From the NCBI RefSeq assembly GCF_030814015.1, contig NZ_JAUSUL010000004.1, positions 1 to 64,000 of the forward strand: a stretch of 64,000 nucleotides of DNA. Reading direction: 5' to 3'. The notes under the pieces were generated by a model. That model searched no databases and was not told the origin of the DNA. It was given only the letters and a program-made list of their open reading frames with translations. The stretch is from Amorphus orientalis. GTDB taxonomy: Bacteria; Pseudomonadota; Alphaproteobacteria; Rhizobiales; Amorphaceae. The translations under genes were made by a program, and so were the position numbers. Below, piece by piece: positions 1-9,124 of this stretch (positions are counted from its first letter, which is position 1; each line of letters begins with the position of its first letter).

Positions 1-375
1 CCGGATTTGCGTCAGAATAACCGCTCACGCCAGCTCGCGATGCTCGCGGCTCCGCGTGGGCGGCCTCCGGCCGGCGCGCACTTGCGCGCTGGCTGAGCAA
101 ATCCAGGAAAAGTGGGAACCGGTCTTCCGTCCGGATTTGCGTCAGAATAACCGCTCACGCCAGCTCGCGATGCTCGCGGCTCCGCGTGGGCGGCCTCCGG
201 CCGGCGCGCACTTGCGCGCTGGCTGCGCAAATCTAGGAAGATCGGGTACCGGTTTTCCGTCCGGATTTGCGTCAGGACAACCGCTCACGACAGTCGCGCG
301 ACGCGCGGCGTCTCCGCGGGGGCGGCCTCCGGCCGGCGCGCACTTGCGCGCTGGCTGCGCAAATCCGGGAGGACA
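1..375. repeat. Three tandem copies of a 130-bp palindromic repeat
   Basis: Copies begin at 1, 131 and 261, each opening with CCGGATTTGCGTCAG. The first two are almost identical; the third is more diverged and stops near 375. Each unit is an imperfect palindrome: GGATTTGCG near its start pairs with CGCAAATCC near base 110 (copy 1 has a mismatch there), and an inner arm GCCGGCGCGC pairs with GCGCGCTGGC around an ACTT loop. The 20-25 bases between units carry a motif like GTGGGAACCGG. No credible coding sequence lies here. It looks like an intergenic repeat of the kind common in rhizobial genomes; the array may extend left of the window. Confidence 0.85.
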
Positions 376-399
376 AGGCATTCTGTCCCCCTTAACTCC

Positions 400-430
400 G
401 CGCCCGGTCGCTTCGTCGGCCGGGCGCTTT
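400..430 (+). terminator. GC-rich hairpin with short T run
   Basis: GCGCCCGG (400-407) pairs with CCGGGCGC (420-427) around a 12-nt loop, followed by TTT. It lies between the repeat array and the 3' end of the EamA gene, so it could end a plus-strand transcript entering from the left. The T run is short, so this is only a weak intrinsic terminator. Confidence 0.4.
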
Positions 431-448
431 GCGTTTCGGGGCCCGCCC

Positions 449-1288
449 TCAGAGCTTCATAAGCACGACGCCGGCGGCGATCAGGCCGACCGAGGCCCAC
501 CGGCTGCGTGAGACGGGCTCGCGCAACACGAACGCCGCGATCAGGGTCGCGAACAGGATGCTCGATTCCCGAAGCCCCGCGACCAGCGCGATCGGCACCT
601 GTGTGAACGCCCAGACGATGATCCAGTAGGAGGCAACCGACATCGCCCCTGCGCCGAGACCGGGTTTCCAGGATGCGCGCAGGCCGGAGAAGGCCGCATC
701 TCCGCGCGTTACCAGCGCATAGAGCACCATCAGCGCGGCATCGCCGACGAACATCCACAGAATGTAGCCCGAGGCGGTCTCCGCGACCCGGGCGCCGACA
801 CCGTCGACCAGGGTGTAGGCGGCGGTGAAGCAGGCCGTCCCCAGCGCGTAGGCGAGCGCCCTGCCCTGCATTCGGCCGAGCCCGGAGCGGTTGAGCGCAA
901 GGGTCAGAATGCCGGCCGAGATCGCCAGCACAGCGGCAAGCGCCAGCGCATCGAACCGGGCCCCGAGAAAGAGCGCCGATACCACCGTGACAATCAACGG
1001 CGCGGTGCCTCTCGCCATCGGATAGGCCTGGCTCAGGTCGGCGTGGGTGTAGGCGCGCACGAGAAAGAGCTTGTAGCCGACATGGAGGACGGCAGAGGCA
1101 ACGATCCAGGGCCAGGCGGCCAGGTCCGGCTGATCCACGAAGGGAAGAAGCGGCAGCGCGATCGCTGCCTGCCCGACCGTCAGGAGCAGCATCGTCGTTG
1201 CCCGGTCGAGCCCGACCTTGACCAGCGAATTCCAGCCCGCGTGCAAGAAGGCGGCAAGGAGCACCGCTGCGAAGACGTGGTTCTCCAT
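449..1288 (-). CDS. EamA/DMT-family membrane transporter
   Basis: The 279-residue protein is almost entirely hydrophobic, with about ten predicted transmembrane segments arranged as two EamA halves. It opens MENHVFAAVLLAAFLHAGWNS, and the second half ends with the typical pattern of a membrane helix after a basic loop (LREPVSRSRWASVGLIAAGVVLMKL region). Drug/metabolite transporters of this family export small metabolites or amino acids; the substrate cannot be read from sequence. It is divergent from the LysR gene and shares a 110-bp promoter region holding two palindromes, so LysR control is likely. Confidence 0.85.
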   Translation of the reverse strand: MENHVFAAVLLAAFLHAGWNSLVKVGLDRATTMLLLTVGQAAIALPLLPFVDQPDLAAWPWIVASAVLHVGYKLFLVRAYTHADLSQAYPMARGTAPLIVTVVSALFLGARFDALALAAVLAISAGILTLALNRSGLGRMQGRALAYALGTACFTAAYTLVDGVGARVAETASGYILWMFVGDAALMVLYALVTRGDAAFSGLRASWKPGLGAGAMSVASYWIIVWAFTQVPIALVAGLRESSILFATLIAAFVLREPVSRSRWASVGLIAAGVVLMKL

Positions 1289-1367
1289 CCCTCAGCCCCC
1301 GCCTCGCCGCTCGATGTCATGTGCCATGACGCCTTATCGCGGATGAAGGACCGTTGGAAAAACAACG

Positions 1368-1383
1368 ATATTTCCGGAAATAT
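1368..1383. promoter_or_regulatory. 16-bp perfect palindrome in divergent promoter
   Basis: ATATTTCCGGAAATAT is a perfect inverted repeat between the EamA and LysR genes. It is AT-rich in a GC-rich context and directly abuts a second palindrome. It is a candidate operator for the neighbouring regulator. Confidence 0.5.
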
Positions 1384-1400
1384 GTGATAAAAAATCACAT
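1382..1400. promoter_or_regulatory. 19-bp palindrome of LysR T-N11-A type
   Basis: ATGTGAT-AAAAA-ATCACAT has perfect 7-bp arms and contains a T-N11-A core, the signature of LysR-family binding sites. Its right arm overlaps the preferred ATG of the LysR gene (1399), which would suit autoregulation. Confidence 0.55.
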
Positions 1401-2268
1401 GAAGCGCGGCACCCTTCCCCTCACCGCCCTCAGGGCCTTCGAGGCGACCATGCGGCACGGCCAGATGCGGCTGGCCGCCGACGAGCTCGGCGTCACCCAT
1501 GGCGCGATCAGTCGCCAGGTGCGCGGCCTGGAGGACATGCTCGGCGTCGTGTTGTTCGAAGGTCCGCGCAACAGGCTCGCCCCAAGCGAGGCGGCACTTG
1601 CGCTGCAACCGGCGCTCACCGAGGCCTTCGACGGGATCGAGACCGCGATCGAGCGGATCGTCGCCCGGGAACGCCGAGTGATCGACGTGTCCTGCACCAG
1701 CACGCTGGCGATGCGCTGGCTGATCCCACAGCTCGTCCATTTCCAGGCCGAGCATCCGGAGATCGAGATCCGCCTGACGGCCGACCACGGACCGGTCGAC
1801 TTTTCCCGCCACAGCTTCGATGTCGCAATCCGGGTGGGCGCCGGCCCCTGGCCCGACGGCGCCGTGCTGGAGCTTTTTCCCGACCGGGTCGGCCCGGTGC
1901 TCAGCCCGAAACTGCTGCCCCTCGTCGAGGCCGGAACGGTGCTCGATGTCCCGCTGCTGCACACCAGCACCCGGCCGGACGCCTGGCCCGACTGGTGTCG
2001 GCAAACCGGCCTGCCCGACCCCGACGGCGGCCGCGTGTTCGAGCATTTCTATTTCATGCTGGAGGCCGCGACCGCCGGTCTGGGGGCAGCGATCGCCCCG
2101 GACGTGCTGATCCGCGACGACCTGGCCGCCGGCCGCCTCGTCGCCCCGTTCGGGTTCCACCCGTCCGGCCTTTCCTATGTCGCCCTATCACCGCCACGGG
2201 CGTGCCGCGACGCGGAGACGTTCGTCGCCTGGCTCGCCGTCCGCGCCGAGCTCCTCCCGCAGGCGTAA
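1399..2268 (+). CDS. LysR-family transcriptional regulator (GcvA-like)
   Basis: The N-terminal winged HTH is typical: LPLTALRAFEATMRHGQMRLAADELGVTHGAISRQVRGLE, with residues 1-60 matching the family. The remaining residues form the two-lobe LysR substrate-binding domain, and the total of 289 residues is normal. I chose ATG 1399 because GcvA-like proteins usually begin just before this helix; a TTG at 1354 would add 15 residues and has AAGGA only 3 nt upstream. No good ribosome binding site precedes 1399, so the start is uncertain. It is divergent from the EamA transporter, its likely target. Confidence 0.85.
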   Translation: MKRGTLPLTALRAFEATMRHGQMRLAADELGVTHGAISRQVRGLEDMLGVVLFEGPRNRLAPSEAALALQPALTEAFDGIETAIERIVARERRVIDVSCTSTLAMRWLIPQLVHFQAEHPEIEIRLTADHGPVDFSRHSFDVAIRVGAGPWPDGAVLELFPDRVGPVLSPKLLPLVEAGTVLDVPLLHTSTRPDAWPDWCRQTGLPDPDGGRVFEHFYFMLEAATAGLGAAIAPDVLIRDDLAAGRLVAPFGFHPSGLSYVALSPPRACRDAETFVAWLAVRAELLPQA

Positions 2269-2413
2269 CGCTCTCCGGGACAAGCAGGACTTGGGATCCG
2301 TGCTCCCTGGTAGCACCGGCGATGTCGTCGCTGGCGGCAGCTTCATCCGCATGCGCTCTTCCGCATTTCGCGCCGGGATCAAACCAAACGAGGTCCGGCG
2401 GCGGCGGGACGAC

Positions 2414-3013
2414 CTAGCCTCCCTTTTCGCCGAGGGTGCGCATCGTCTCGAGCCACTTGGCGCGCCGCTCCGGCGAGGCTGCCTCGACCATGCCGAACAG
2501 GGTCTCGCGGATCGGACGGACGCCGACGACGGCGAGGATGCTGCGCTCGAACGACTTCGTGCCGTGGCCGCCGAACCAGATCCGGAACACCGGAGCCGGC
2601 ATGCCCATGGTCGCCACGATGCGCGCCGACTTGCCCTTCAGCCGCCCCTTCGGCCACCCCGAGCCGTTGCCCGTGTCGAACCAGTCCTTGCGGTGAAGCG
2701 CCTGCTCGAAGAAGCCCTTGGTCAGCGCCGGCAGCGTGCCCAGCCACAGCGGAAACACGACGACGAGATGGTCGGCCGCCAGGATCGCCTTCTGCGCCGC
2801 AACCAGGCCGGGCGGCACCGGCGCTTCGTCGAACTCCGCCGGAGAGCGCAGCATCGGGAAGTCCAGTTGCGCCACGTCGATCACGGTGACGGCGTGGCCG
2901 GCGTCCCGCGCCGCTCCTTCATAGGCATCGGCCAGTCCCCGGCAGAGATGGCCTGGATCGGGGTCCGGGTGGCCCTGGATCAGGGCGATGGACTTCGGCT
3001 GGGCGGACACCAT
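2414..3013 (-). CDS. NAD(P)H dehydrogenase (quinone), flavodoxin-like fold
   Basis: The 199-residue protein has the KefF/MdaB/YabF layout. The nucleotide-binding start IALIQGHPDPDPGHLCRGLADAY is followed by LVVVFPLWLGTLPALTKGFFEQ (a W-G/L-x-P loop that contacts flavin) and by GKSARIVATMGMP. Relatives reduce quinones with two electrons or act as ancillary subunits of potassium efflux systems. The longer open frame reaches 3226, but the added residues look like random translation, so ATG 3013 is used. It stands alone, convergent with the LysR gene. Confidence 0.8.
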   Translation of the reverse strand: MVSAQPKSIALIQGHPDPDPGHLCRGLADAYEGAARDAGHAVTVIDVAQLDFPMLRSPAEFDEAPVPPGLVAAQKAILAADHLVVVFPLWLGTLPALTKGFFEQALHRKDWFDTGNGSGWPKGRLKGKSARIVATMGMPAPVFRIWFGGHGTKSFERSILAVVGVRPIRETLFGMVEAASPERRAKWLETMRTLGEKGG

Positions 3014-3318
3014 GGAGCGCCTCGCAAAACGGGCTGCGGGAAGCGCCAAGCTTCGCTCTTTTGACGACCCGTGTCCTTGCGCCAGATCACCCGGAGCGCA
3101 CGCAAAACCGACACGAGCGGCCCCGGATGTCGTCGCAGACCGACATGGCTGTCGCATCCATGGGATCGGCGCCCGCGCGAGTTCCCCATAGTGGCAATCG
3201 GACAGCCTCGGATCGGGCCCTCCCAAGCAACCGACGGCGCTGCACAGCTTCGAACTGATCGAGACGGACGGGGATTATCCGCCGCCTAGCGGCGCGGGCC
3301 ACGAGAGGAGTCGTTATC
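3014..3318. other. Intergenic region with inverted repeat CGACA-TGGC-TGTCG
   Basis: No gene is visible in these 305 bases. CGACA (3141-3145) and TGTCG (3150-3154) form a perfect short inverted repeat about 165 bp upstream of the DMGDH-like gene, next to a further ATGTCGTCGC. The hexamer TGTCGC (3150-3155) recurs near other one-carbon genes in this window, so it may be an activator site. Confidence 0.35.
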
Positions 3319-5829
3319 ATGAGAACCCACGCGCGCGCAGTGGTCGTCGGTGGAGGCGTGGTCGGGGTCTCGACCCTCTACCATCTGGCCAAGAAAGGCT
3401 GGAGCGATTCCGTCCTCATCGAGCGCAAGGAGCTGACCTCCGGCTCGACCTGGCACGCGGCCGGGCTTCTGCCGCTGTTCAACGTCTCCTACTCGGTCGG
3501 CCAGATCCACAAATACTCCGTCGACTTCTACGAGAAGCTCCAGGAGGAGACCGGCCAGGACGTCGGCCTTCGCCGCGTTTCCAACATCCGCATCGCCCGC
3601 ACCCGCGACCGCTGGGACGAGTTCATGTACTACGCCGGCATCGCGGAGACGATCGGCGTGGACGTGAAGATCCTGACGCCGGACCAGATCAAGGAGATCT
3701 GGCCGCTCTGCGAGACCGACGGCCTGCTCGGCGGCATCCAGCATCCCGACGACGGCTACGTGCAGCCAGCCGACCTGACCCAGGCGCTGGCCAAGGGCGC
3801 CCGCGCCTACGGCGCGGAGATCAATCGCTACACGACCGTGCTGGGCATCGAGCAGACCCGCACCGGCGAATGGCTGGTCAAGACCGACAAGGGCGACATC
3901 ACCTGCGAGCACGTGATCTCGGCCACCGGCAACTTCGCCCGCAAGACCGGCGAGATGGTCGGTCTCGACATTCCCGTCATCCCGGTGGAGCACCAGTACA
4001 TCGTCACCGAGGCGCATCCGGCCATCAAGGCGCGCAAGGCACAGGGCCTGCCGGAGATGGGCGTGCTGCGCGAGGCGGATTCCTCCTGGTACATGCGCGA
4101 GGAAGCAGGCGGCCTGCTGCTTGGGCCGTACGAGGTCGGCGCGCCGGTCTGCTATGTCGACGCTCCCTCCGACCAGTCCGAGTACGAGCTCTTCCAGGAG
4201 GATCTCGACCGGCTGATGCCCTATATCGAGACCGCGATCGCCCGGGTTCCCGCCTTCGGCGAGGTCGGCATCAAGAAGGTCTACAACGGCGCCATCGCCT
4301 ACACCCCGGACGGCTCGCCGATCGTCGGCCCGGCCTGGGATCTGAAGAACTTCTGGCTGAACGAGGGCCACTCCTTCGGCGTGACCGCCGCCGGCGGCGC
4401 CGGCTGGCAGCTGGCCGAGTGGATCGTGGAAGGCGAGCCGACCATCGACATGATGGGCGTCGACCCGCGCCGGTTCGGCCCGCACGCGACCCGCGGCTAT
4501 CTGCGCGAGAAGAACGAGGAAGCCTACGCCAACGTCTTCACCGTCCACTATCCGGACGAGGAACGCATGGCCGGCCGGCCGCTGAAGCGCGCGCCCTGCT
4601 ACGACCGGATGAAGGAACTCGGTGCCGTGTTCGGCTCCGTCTACGGGTGGGAGCGGCCGAACTGGTTCGCGCCGGAAGGCTTCGGGATCGCCCCCGACGC
4701 CCTCGACAAGCCCGACGTGATCCTCAACCACAACCATCCCGAGCCCGCCGCCGACGGCAAGATCAAGGAGCTGTGGTCGTTCCGCCGGTCCAACTATTTC
4801 GAGCAGGTCGGCGCGGAAGCCCGCCACGTGCACGAGCAGGCCGGCCTCCTCGACATGTCCGCCTTCTCCAAGTTCGAGGTGTGGGGGCCGGGCGCGGAAG
4901 CGTGGCTCGACAGCCTCGTCGCCAACCGGCTGCCGAAGAAGATCGGCCGCATCGGCCTCGCCCATCTTCTGACGCCGTCCGGCGGCGTGCGCTCGGAGTT
5001 CACCATTTACCGGGAAGGGCCCCAGCGCTTCTATCTGGTCTCCGCCGGCGCCTATGAGCGGCACGACTTCGACACCCTGCAGAAGCTGCTGCCGGCCGAC
5101 GGCTCGGTGATGCTGCAGAAGGTGACGACCCAGTACGGCGTGCTGGTCCTGGCCGGGCCGGAATCCCGCAATATCCTGCAGGCGCTCACCGACACCGACC
5201 TGTCGACGGCGGCGTTCCCCTGGCTCACCGGCAAGACCATCAATGTCGGCCATGCCACCGCCAAGGCGCTGCGCGTCAACTTCGTCGGCGAGCTGGGCTG
5301 GGAGCTGCATCATCCGATCGAGATGCAGAACACCATCTTCGATCTGATCATGGATGTGGGCAAGGCCCACGGCGTACGCCCGTTCGGCATCCGCGCCATG
5401 GACGCGCTGCGGATCGAGAAGTCCTACCGGCTGATCCCCCGGGAGCTGTCGGTGGAGTACGCGGCGCTGGAATCCGGGCTCGACCGGTTCGTGCACCTCA
5501 ACAAGGCGAGCTTCATCGGCCGGGAAGCCCTGGTGGAGCGCCAGCAGCGCGGCTTCGACTGGGCCTTCGCCACCATGCAGGTCCACGACGTGTCCGAGGC
5601 CGACGCCCGCGGCAACGAGCCGATCTACGTAAACGGCGACCTGGTCGGCCGGGCGACCTCCGGCGGCTTCGGCTGGCGCACCGACCAGAGCCTCGCGCTG
5701 GGCATGGTCCGGCCGGATTACGCGGAGGTCGGCACCGAGCTGGAGATCTCCATCCTCGGCAAGCGCCACATGGCGACGGTCGTCGGCGAATCCCCGTTCG
5801 ACCCGGACAATCAGCGCCTGCGCGCCTGA
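3319..5829 (+). CDS. Dimethylglycine/sarcosine dehydrogenase-like FAD enzyme fused to GcvT
   Basis: This 836-residue flavoprotein should oxidatively demethylate an N-methylated glycine such as dimethylglycine and pass formaldehyde to tetrahydrofolate. Residues 6-37 form the Rossmann FAD site (VVVGGGVVGVSTLYHL, then IERKELTSGSTWHAAGL). His46 in the W-H-A-A-G motif corresponds to the histidine that carries covalent FAD in dimethylglycine dehydrogenase. The C-terminal ~370 residues are a GcvT-like folate-binding domain (AFSKFEVWGPGAEAWL ... VGELGWELHHP ... GIRAMDALRIEKSYR). GAGAGGAGTC precedes ATG 3319. The substrate is inferred from family and from sox, fhs and metF nearby; close relatives act on sarcosine or related amines. 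Confidence 0.85.
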   Translation: MRTHARAVVVGGGVVGVSTLYHLAKKGWSDSVLIERKELTSGSTWHAAGLLPLFNVSYSVGQIHKYSVDFYEKLQEETGQDVGLRRVSNIRIARTRDRWDEFMYYAGIAETIGVDVKILTPDQIKEIWPLCETDGLLGGIQHPDDGYVQPADLTQALAKGARAYGAEINRYTTVLGIEQTRTGEWLVKTDKGDITCEHVISATGNFARKTGEMVGLDIPVIPVEHQYIVTEAHPAIKARKAQGLPEMGVLREADSSWYMREEAGGLLLGPYEVGAPVCYVDAPSDQSEYELFQEDLDRLMPYIETAIARVPAFGEVGIKKVYNGAIAYTPDGSPIVGPAWDLKNFWLNEGHSFGVTAAGGAGWQLAEWIVEGEPTIDMMGVDPRRFGPHATRGYLREKNEEAYANVFTVHYPDEERMAGRPLKRAPCYDRMKELGAVFGSVYGWERPNWFAPEGFGIAPDALDKPDVILNHNHPEPAADGKIKELWSFRRSNYFEQVGAEARHVHEQAGLLDMSAFSKFEVWGPGAEAWLDSLVANRLPKKIGRIGLAHLLTPSGGVRSEFTIYREGPQRFYLVSAGAYERHDFDTLQKLLPADGSVMLQKVTTQYGVLVLAGPESRNILQALTDTDLSTAAFPWLTGKTINVGHATAKALRVNFVGELGWELHHPIEMQNTIFDLIMDVGKAHGVRPFGIRAMDALRIEKSYRLIPRELSVEYAALESGLDRFVHLNKASFIGREALVERQQRGFDWAFATMQVHDVSEADARGNEPIYVNGDLVGRATSGGFGWRTDQSLALGMVRPDYAEVGTELEISILGKRHMATVVGESPFDPDNQRLRA

Positions 5830-5850
5830 GACCTCCTCCGGGCAGACTGA

Positions 5851-5886
5851 AAAAGCGGCGGCCGGCTCCTATCCGGCCGCCGTTTC
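5851..5886. terminator. Bidirectional intrinsic terminator
   Basis: CGGCGGCCGG (5856-5865) pairs with CCGGCCGCCG (5873-5882) around a 7-nt loop. It is flanked by AAAA on the left and TTTC on the right, so it can stop both the plus-strand DMGDH-like gene and the converging sulfatase gene. Confidence 0.75.
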
Positions 5887-5897
5887 GCGTTGACGGC

Positions 5898-7493
5898 TCA
5901 CTGAAGTCCCTTGCTCATGAAGTCCTCCACCACGTTCGACATGTCGAAGGACGTGCCGCCCTGGACCGGCGGATACTCCGCCAGCGACTGGAGATGCTGG
6001 GCCATGAGCGTCGACATCGGCTGGATCAGCCACGAGACCTTCTGCATCAGGTGCCCGTAGGCGTCGGTGCTGTCGTAGCTTTCGAATGGATCGGAGCGGA
6101 TGTTGAAGACCAGCGGTGCGGTCCTGGGCTCCAGGTTCGCGTAGTAGTCTTCCTTGGTCGAGAAGTGGAACTTCCACGGCCCCATCCGGACGGCGGTCAG
6201 GATGCTCTCATAGTAGTGGAAGATGTGGTTGCGCTCCGACCGGTCACTCTGGCCGAGCCAGTAGGCGAGATTGTTGACGCCGTCGATGAACTGACCCTTC
6301 TCGGTCTCGACCCGCTCGGCGGGATCCTCGATGCCGGCGGCGGCTGCCAGGGTCGTGAACATGTCCTGGTGGGCCTGGATCCCCGTCCGAACCTCGCCGG
6401 CCGGCAGAGCGGCGGGCCACCGGATCACCGACGGGACGCGGACGCCGCCCTCGAAGGTCGTCATCTTCTCGCCGCGGAACGGCGTCGTTCCACCGTGGGG
6501 CCAGGAGGAGTGCTCGGGTCCGTTGTCGGTGGAGTACCAGACGATGGTGTTGTCGGTCAGACCGTTGTCGTCGAGCCACGCCAGAACCATACCGATATCG
6601 GTATCGTGCTCGATCATGCCGCTGCCGTAGTAGTCGTCCTCGAAGGTGTAGGTCTCGGCGAGATAGCGCGATTCCTCCCGAAGCCGGGTGTAGAGGTGCA
6701 TCCGGCTGGTGTTGAGCCAGACGAAGAACGGCTCGTCCGCCTCCAGTGAGGCCTCCATGAACGCGATGGCTCTCGGAACGACTTCCTCGGTGTCGAAGGT
6801 CTTCATCCGCTCCTGGGTCAGCGGACCGGTGTCTTCGATGGTCTGGTTGCCGACCACGCCGAACCGCGGATCTTCGGTGTCGTCGAATTCCTCGGTGGCG
6901 AAGGTATGGAGCACGCCCCGGGTGCCGTAGCGGGCCTCGTAGGCTTCCAGCGATCCGGCGAACTCTTCGGCGAAGCGCTGGTAGTCGCGCTGTTCGGCCT
7001 CTTCCTGCGTGTTGAGGTGGTACAGGTTGCCGAAGAACTCGTCGAAGCCGTGATTGGTGGGCAGGTGGACGTTGCGGTCCCCGAGATGGTTCTTTCCGAA
7101 CTGCCCGGTCCGGTAGCCTTCGGCCTTCAGGAGTTCGGCGAGCGAGGGGCTTTCCGGTTGCAGACCCAGCGGCGAGCCCGGCTGACCCACCGTCGTCATG
7201 CCCGAGCGGATCGGATACTGCCCGGTGATGAAGGCGGCCCGTCCGGCCGTGCACGAGGGCTGCGCGTAATGATCGGTGAAGAGGATGCCTTCCTCGGCGA
7301 TCCGATCGATGTTCGGCGTCGCATAGCCCATGATCGGATGGCCGTACGCGGACACGTTGGACCAGCCGATGTCGTCTCCCCAGATCACCAGGATGTTGGG
7401 CGGCTGGCGCTCCGGGTCCTCCTGTGCGACGGCCGGCACCGCCAGCATGAGGACAAACGGCAATGCCGCCAGTTTCGGCATGATACCTTTCAT
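5898..7493 (-). CDS. Secreted sulfatase (formylglycine type, CTAGR motif)
   Basis: The 531-residue protein starts with a signal peptide ([24 protein letters not shown] region, cleavage near residue 24). [12 protein letters not shown] supplies the metal-binding aspartates. Cys81 lies in P-S-C-T-A-G-R, the position converted to formylglycine; this is the C-x-A-x-R variant rather than C-x-P-x-[22 protein letters not shown] carries the second metal and sulfate site. It should hydrolyse sulfate esters in the periplasm, substrate unknown. The start has a strong GGGAGGAG ribosome site. No maturation enzyme or sulfate transporter is adjacent. Confidence 0.88.
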   Translation of the reverse strand: MKGIMPKLAALPFVLMLAVPAVAQEDPERQPPNILVIWGDDIGWSNVSAYGHPIMGYATPNIDRIAEEGILFTDHYAQPSCTAGRAAFITGQYPIRSGMTTVGQPGSPLGLQPESPSLAELLKAEGYRTGQFGKNHLGDRNVHLPTNHGFDEFFGNLYHLNTQEEAEQRDYQRFAEEFAGSLEAYEARYGTRGVLHTFATEEFDDTEDPRFGVVGNQTIEDTGPLTQERMKTFDTEEVVPRAIAFMEASLEADEPFFVWLNTSRMHLYTRLREESRYLAETYTFEDDYYGSGMIEHDTDIGMVLAWLDDNGLTDNTIVWYSTDNGPEHSSWPHGGTTPFRGEKMTTFEGGVRVPSVIRWPAALPAGEVRTGIQAHQDMFTTLAAAAGIEDPAERVETEKGQFIDGVNNLAYWLGQSDRSERNHIFHYYESILTAVRMGPWKFHFSTKEDYYANLEPRTAPLVFNIRSDPFESYDSTDAYGHLMQKVSWLIQPMSTLMAQHLQSLAEYPPVQGGTSFDMSNVVEDFMSKGLQ

Positions 7494-7742
7494 GATCGCT
7501 CCTCCCTCGACCGATCTGCTGCTCCTGCATGAGAAAAGCTAGCACGGCGGCCCGCGGAAAACACGCAACACGGCGTGATCACAATGCCGGATTGTATGTC
7601 TCCCGCCCAAACCTGCGCCCCGACTGCACGCCCTTTCACCTCGCCATCGCCGTTCCCCCGCCCTACTCTTCTCGGGAGCCGGAGCGCATGGAGCGGACCG
7701 GCCTATGGTTCGGGGGTGGGATCGAGCGGAAGGAGCGTGCCG

Positions 7743-8549
7743 GTGCGAGCATTCGGACGGGCCATGGCCTTGCTTGCGGCGCTTGCCCCCGCCGCGCCGG
7801 CTGTGGCGCAGGTGGAGGACGTGGTCGATATCGAGCTGGTGCTTGCCGTCGATGTGTCCTGGTCCATGGACCACGACGAGCAGCTTCTCCAGCGCCAGGG
7901 CTATGTCGGCGCCTTCCTCCATCCCGACGTGCTCGCCGCCATCGAGGCCGGCGACTGGGGCCGGATCGCGGTGACCTATGTGGAATGGGCCGGCGCCGGA
8001 CTGCAGCAGGTCGTGGTGCCGTGGACGCTGGTGGACGGTCCCGACAGCGCCGAAGCGTTTGCCGCCCGGCTGGCCGCCGCCCCGCTCGGGCGGCTCAGGC
8101 GGACCTCCATCTCCGGCGCGCTCGCGTTCACCGGCACACTGTTCGACGACAACGGCTACGAAGGCTTCCGCCGCGTCATCGACATGTCCGGCGACGGCCC
8201 GAACAACATGGGCCCCCCGGTCACCGAGGAGCGCGACAAGCTGATCGAGGCCGGCATCACCGTGAACGGCCTGCCGATCATGATCCGGCGGTCGTCCTAC
8301 GATCCGTTCTTCCAGATCACCAATCTCGACGTCTACTACGAGGACTGCGTGATCGGCGGGTTCGGCGCGTTCATGGTCGTCGTTAAGAGCGCGGACGAGT
8401 TCGCCGACGCCATCCGGCGCAAGCTGATCCTGGAGATCGCGGGGGCAAAGCCACAGACGATTCCGGCCCAGCAGATCCTGGAGCAAGGACCGCGGATCGA
8501 CTGCCTGATCGGCGAGAAGCTCTGGCAGCGCTGGCGCGGCGGGCCGTAA
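7743..8549 (+). CDS. DUF1194 von Willebrand A-like periplasmic protein
   Basis: The protein of about 268 residues begins with a signal peptide (FGRAMALLAALAPAAPAVAQ) followed by VVDIELVLAVDVSWSMDHDEQ, a MIDAS-like D-x-S-x-S metal site. The rest (SGALAFTGTLFDD, RRVIDMSGDGPNN, GITVNGLPIM) matches the DUF1194 family. These are secreted VWA-like proteins of unknown role in alphaproteobacteria. The frame is open back to 7575, but GGAAGGAG at about 7728 best fits the GTG at 7743; a GTG at 7737 is possible. Confidence 0.8.
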   Translation: MRAFGRAMALLAALAPAAPAVAQVEDVVDIELVLAVDVSWSMDHDEQLLQRQGYVGAFLHPDVLAAIEAGDWGRIAVTYVEWAGAGLQQVVVPWTLVDGPDSAEAFAARLAAAPLGRLRRTSISGALAFTGTLFDDNGYEGFRRVIDMSGDGPNNMGPPVTEERDKLIEAGITVNGLPIMIRRSSYDPFFQITNLDVYYEDCVIGGFGAFMVVVKSADEFADAIRRKLILEIAGAKPQTIPAQQILEQGPRIDCLIGEKLWQRWRGGP

Positions 8550-8570
8550 ATCAACGCCAGCAGGCGGCAC

Positions 8571-9047
8571 CTACGGCACGCCGCCGTTGACCGCCAGGTG
8601 ATCGGAAAAGGCCTGCATCAGGCCCGGCAGGTCCTCCATCGAGGGGAACCTCTCGTAGCTGTGCCGCGCCGGCGTGCGCGCCCACGACAGCCGCTCGGCC
8701 GTCATCGTTTCCATGAAAGGCACGCACCAGGCGGGATCATCGATCATGGCCGGGCGCACGTTGACGAACTCCGGCACGCCGTCGATGCGCGTGAACATCC
8801 AGGACTTGCAGTGCGGACAGCAGAAATGGGCGAGCCCGTTGCCCTGCACGCCGGCCGGAACCGGTTCGCCCTCCAGCACCCGGAAGGTGGTCGCGGCCAC
8901 CATCGCGGTCAGCGAGAAGGCGCTTGCGCTCATCCGCTGGCACCCGCGGCAGTGGCATGCGGCGGTGATCAGCGGCGGCGCGCTCACCTGAAAGCGCGTG
9001 CGCCCGCAGCGGCAGATGCCGACGAGAGGATCGAATTCGCGGGCCAT
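8571..9047 (-). CDS. GFA (DUF636) family zinc protein
   Basis: The 158-residue protein carries the glutathione-dependent formaldehyde-activating fold signature: GICRCGRTRF, then AACHCRGCQRMSASAFS, then FCCPHCKSWMF. These C-x-C and C-x-x-C groups bind zinc. The family founder was proposed to help S-hydroxymethylglutathione form; most members have no known reaction. A formaldehyde-related role would suit the demethylation genes around it, but nothing in the sequence proves it. Confidence 0.82.
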   Translation of the reverse strand: MAREFDPLVGICRCGRTRFQVSAPPLITAACHCRGCQRMSASAFSLTAMVAATTFRVLEGEPVPAGVQGNGLAHFCCPHCKSWMFTRIDGVPEFVNVRPAMIDDPAWCVPFMETMTAERLSWARTPARHSYERFPSMEDLPGLMQAFSDHLAVNGGVP

Positions 9048-9124
9048 CAGGCGCTTCCGTCTACTGGCGCGGAGGGGCTCGGTGCCTGGCTCTCAAAATC
9101 CGCCGGCTTCGGGCGAGATCCGGA

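Noticed and set aside
1-375. CRISPR array
   Set aside because: The period is 130 bp with similar, not unique, sequence between palindromes; there are no short direct repeats with variable spacers and no cas genes.
1354-1398. TTG start of the LysR gene
   Set aside because: It would add 15 atypical residues translated from an operator-like palindrome; ATG 1399 fits the family start better, though its ribosome site is poor.
3286-5769. 827-residue open frame antisense to the DMGDH-like gene
   Set aside because: It is the shadow of a high-GC coding gene; composition is His/Arg/Gly-rich with no family motif, and the plus-strand gene is certain.
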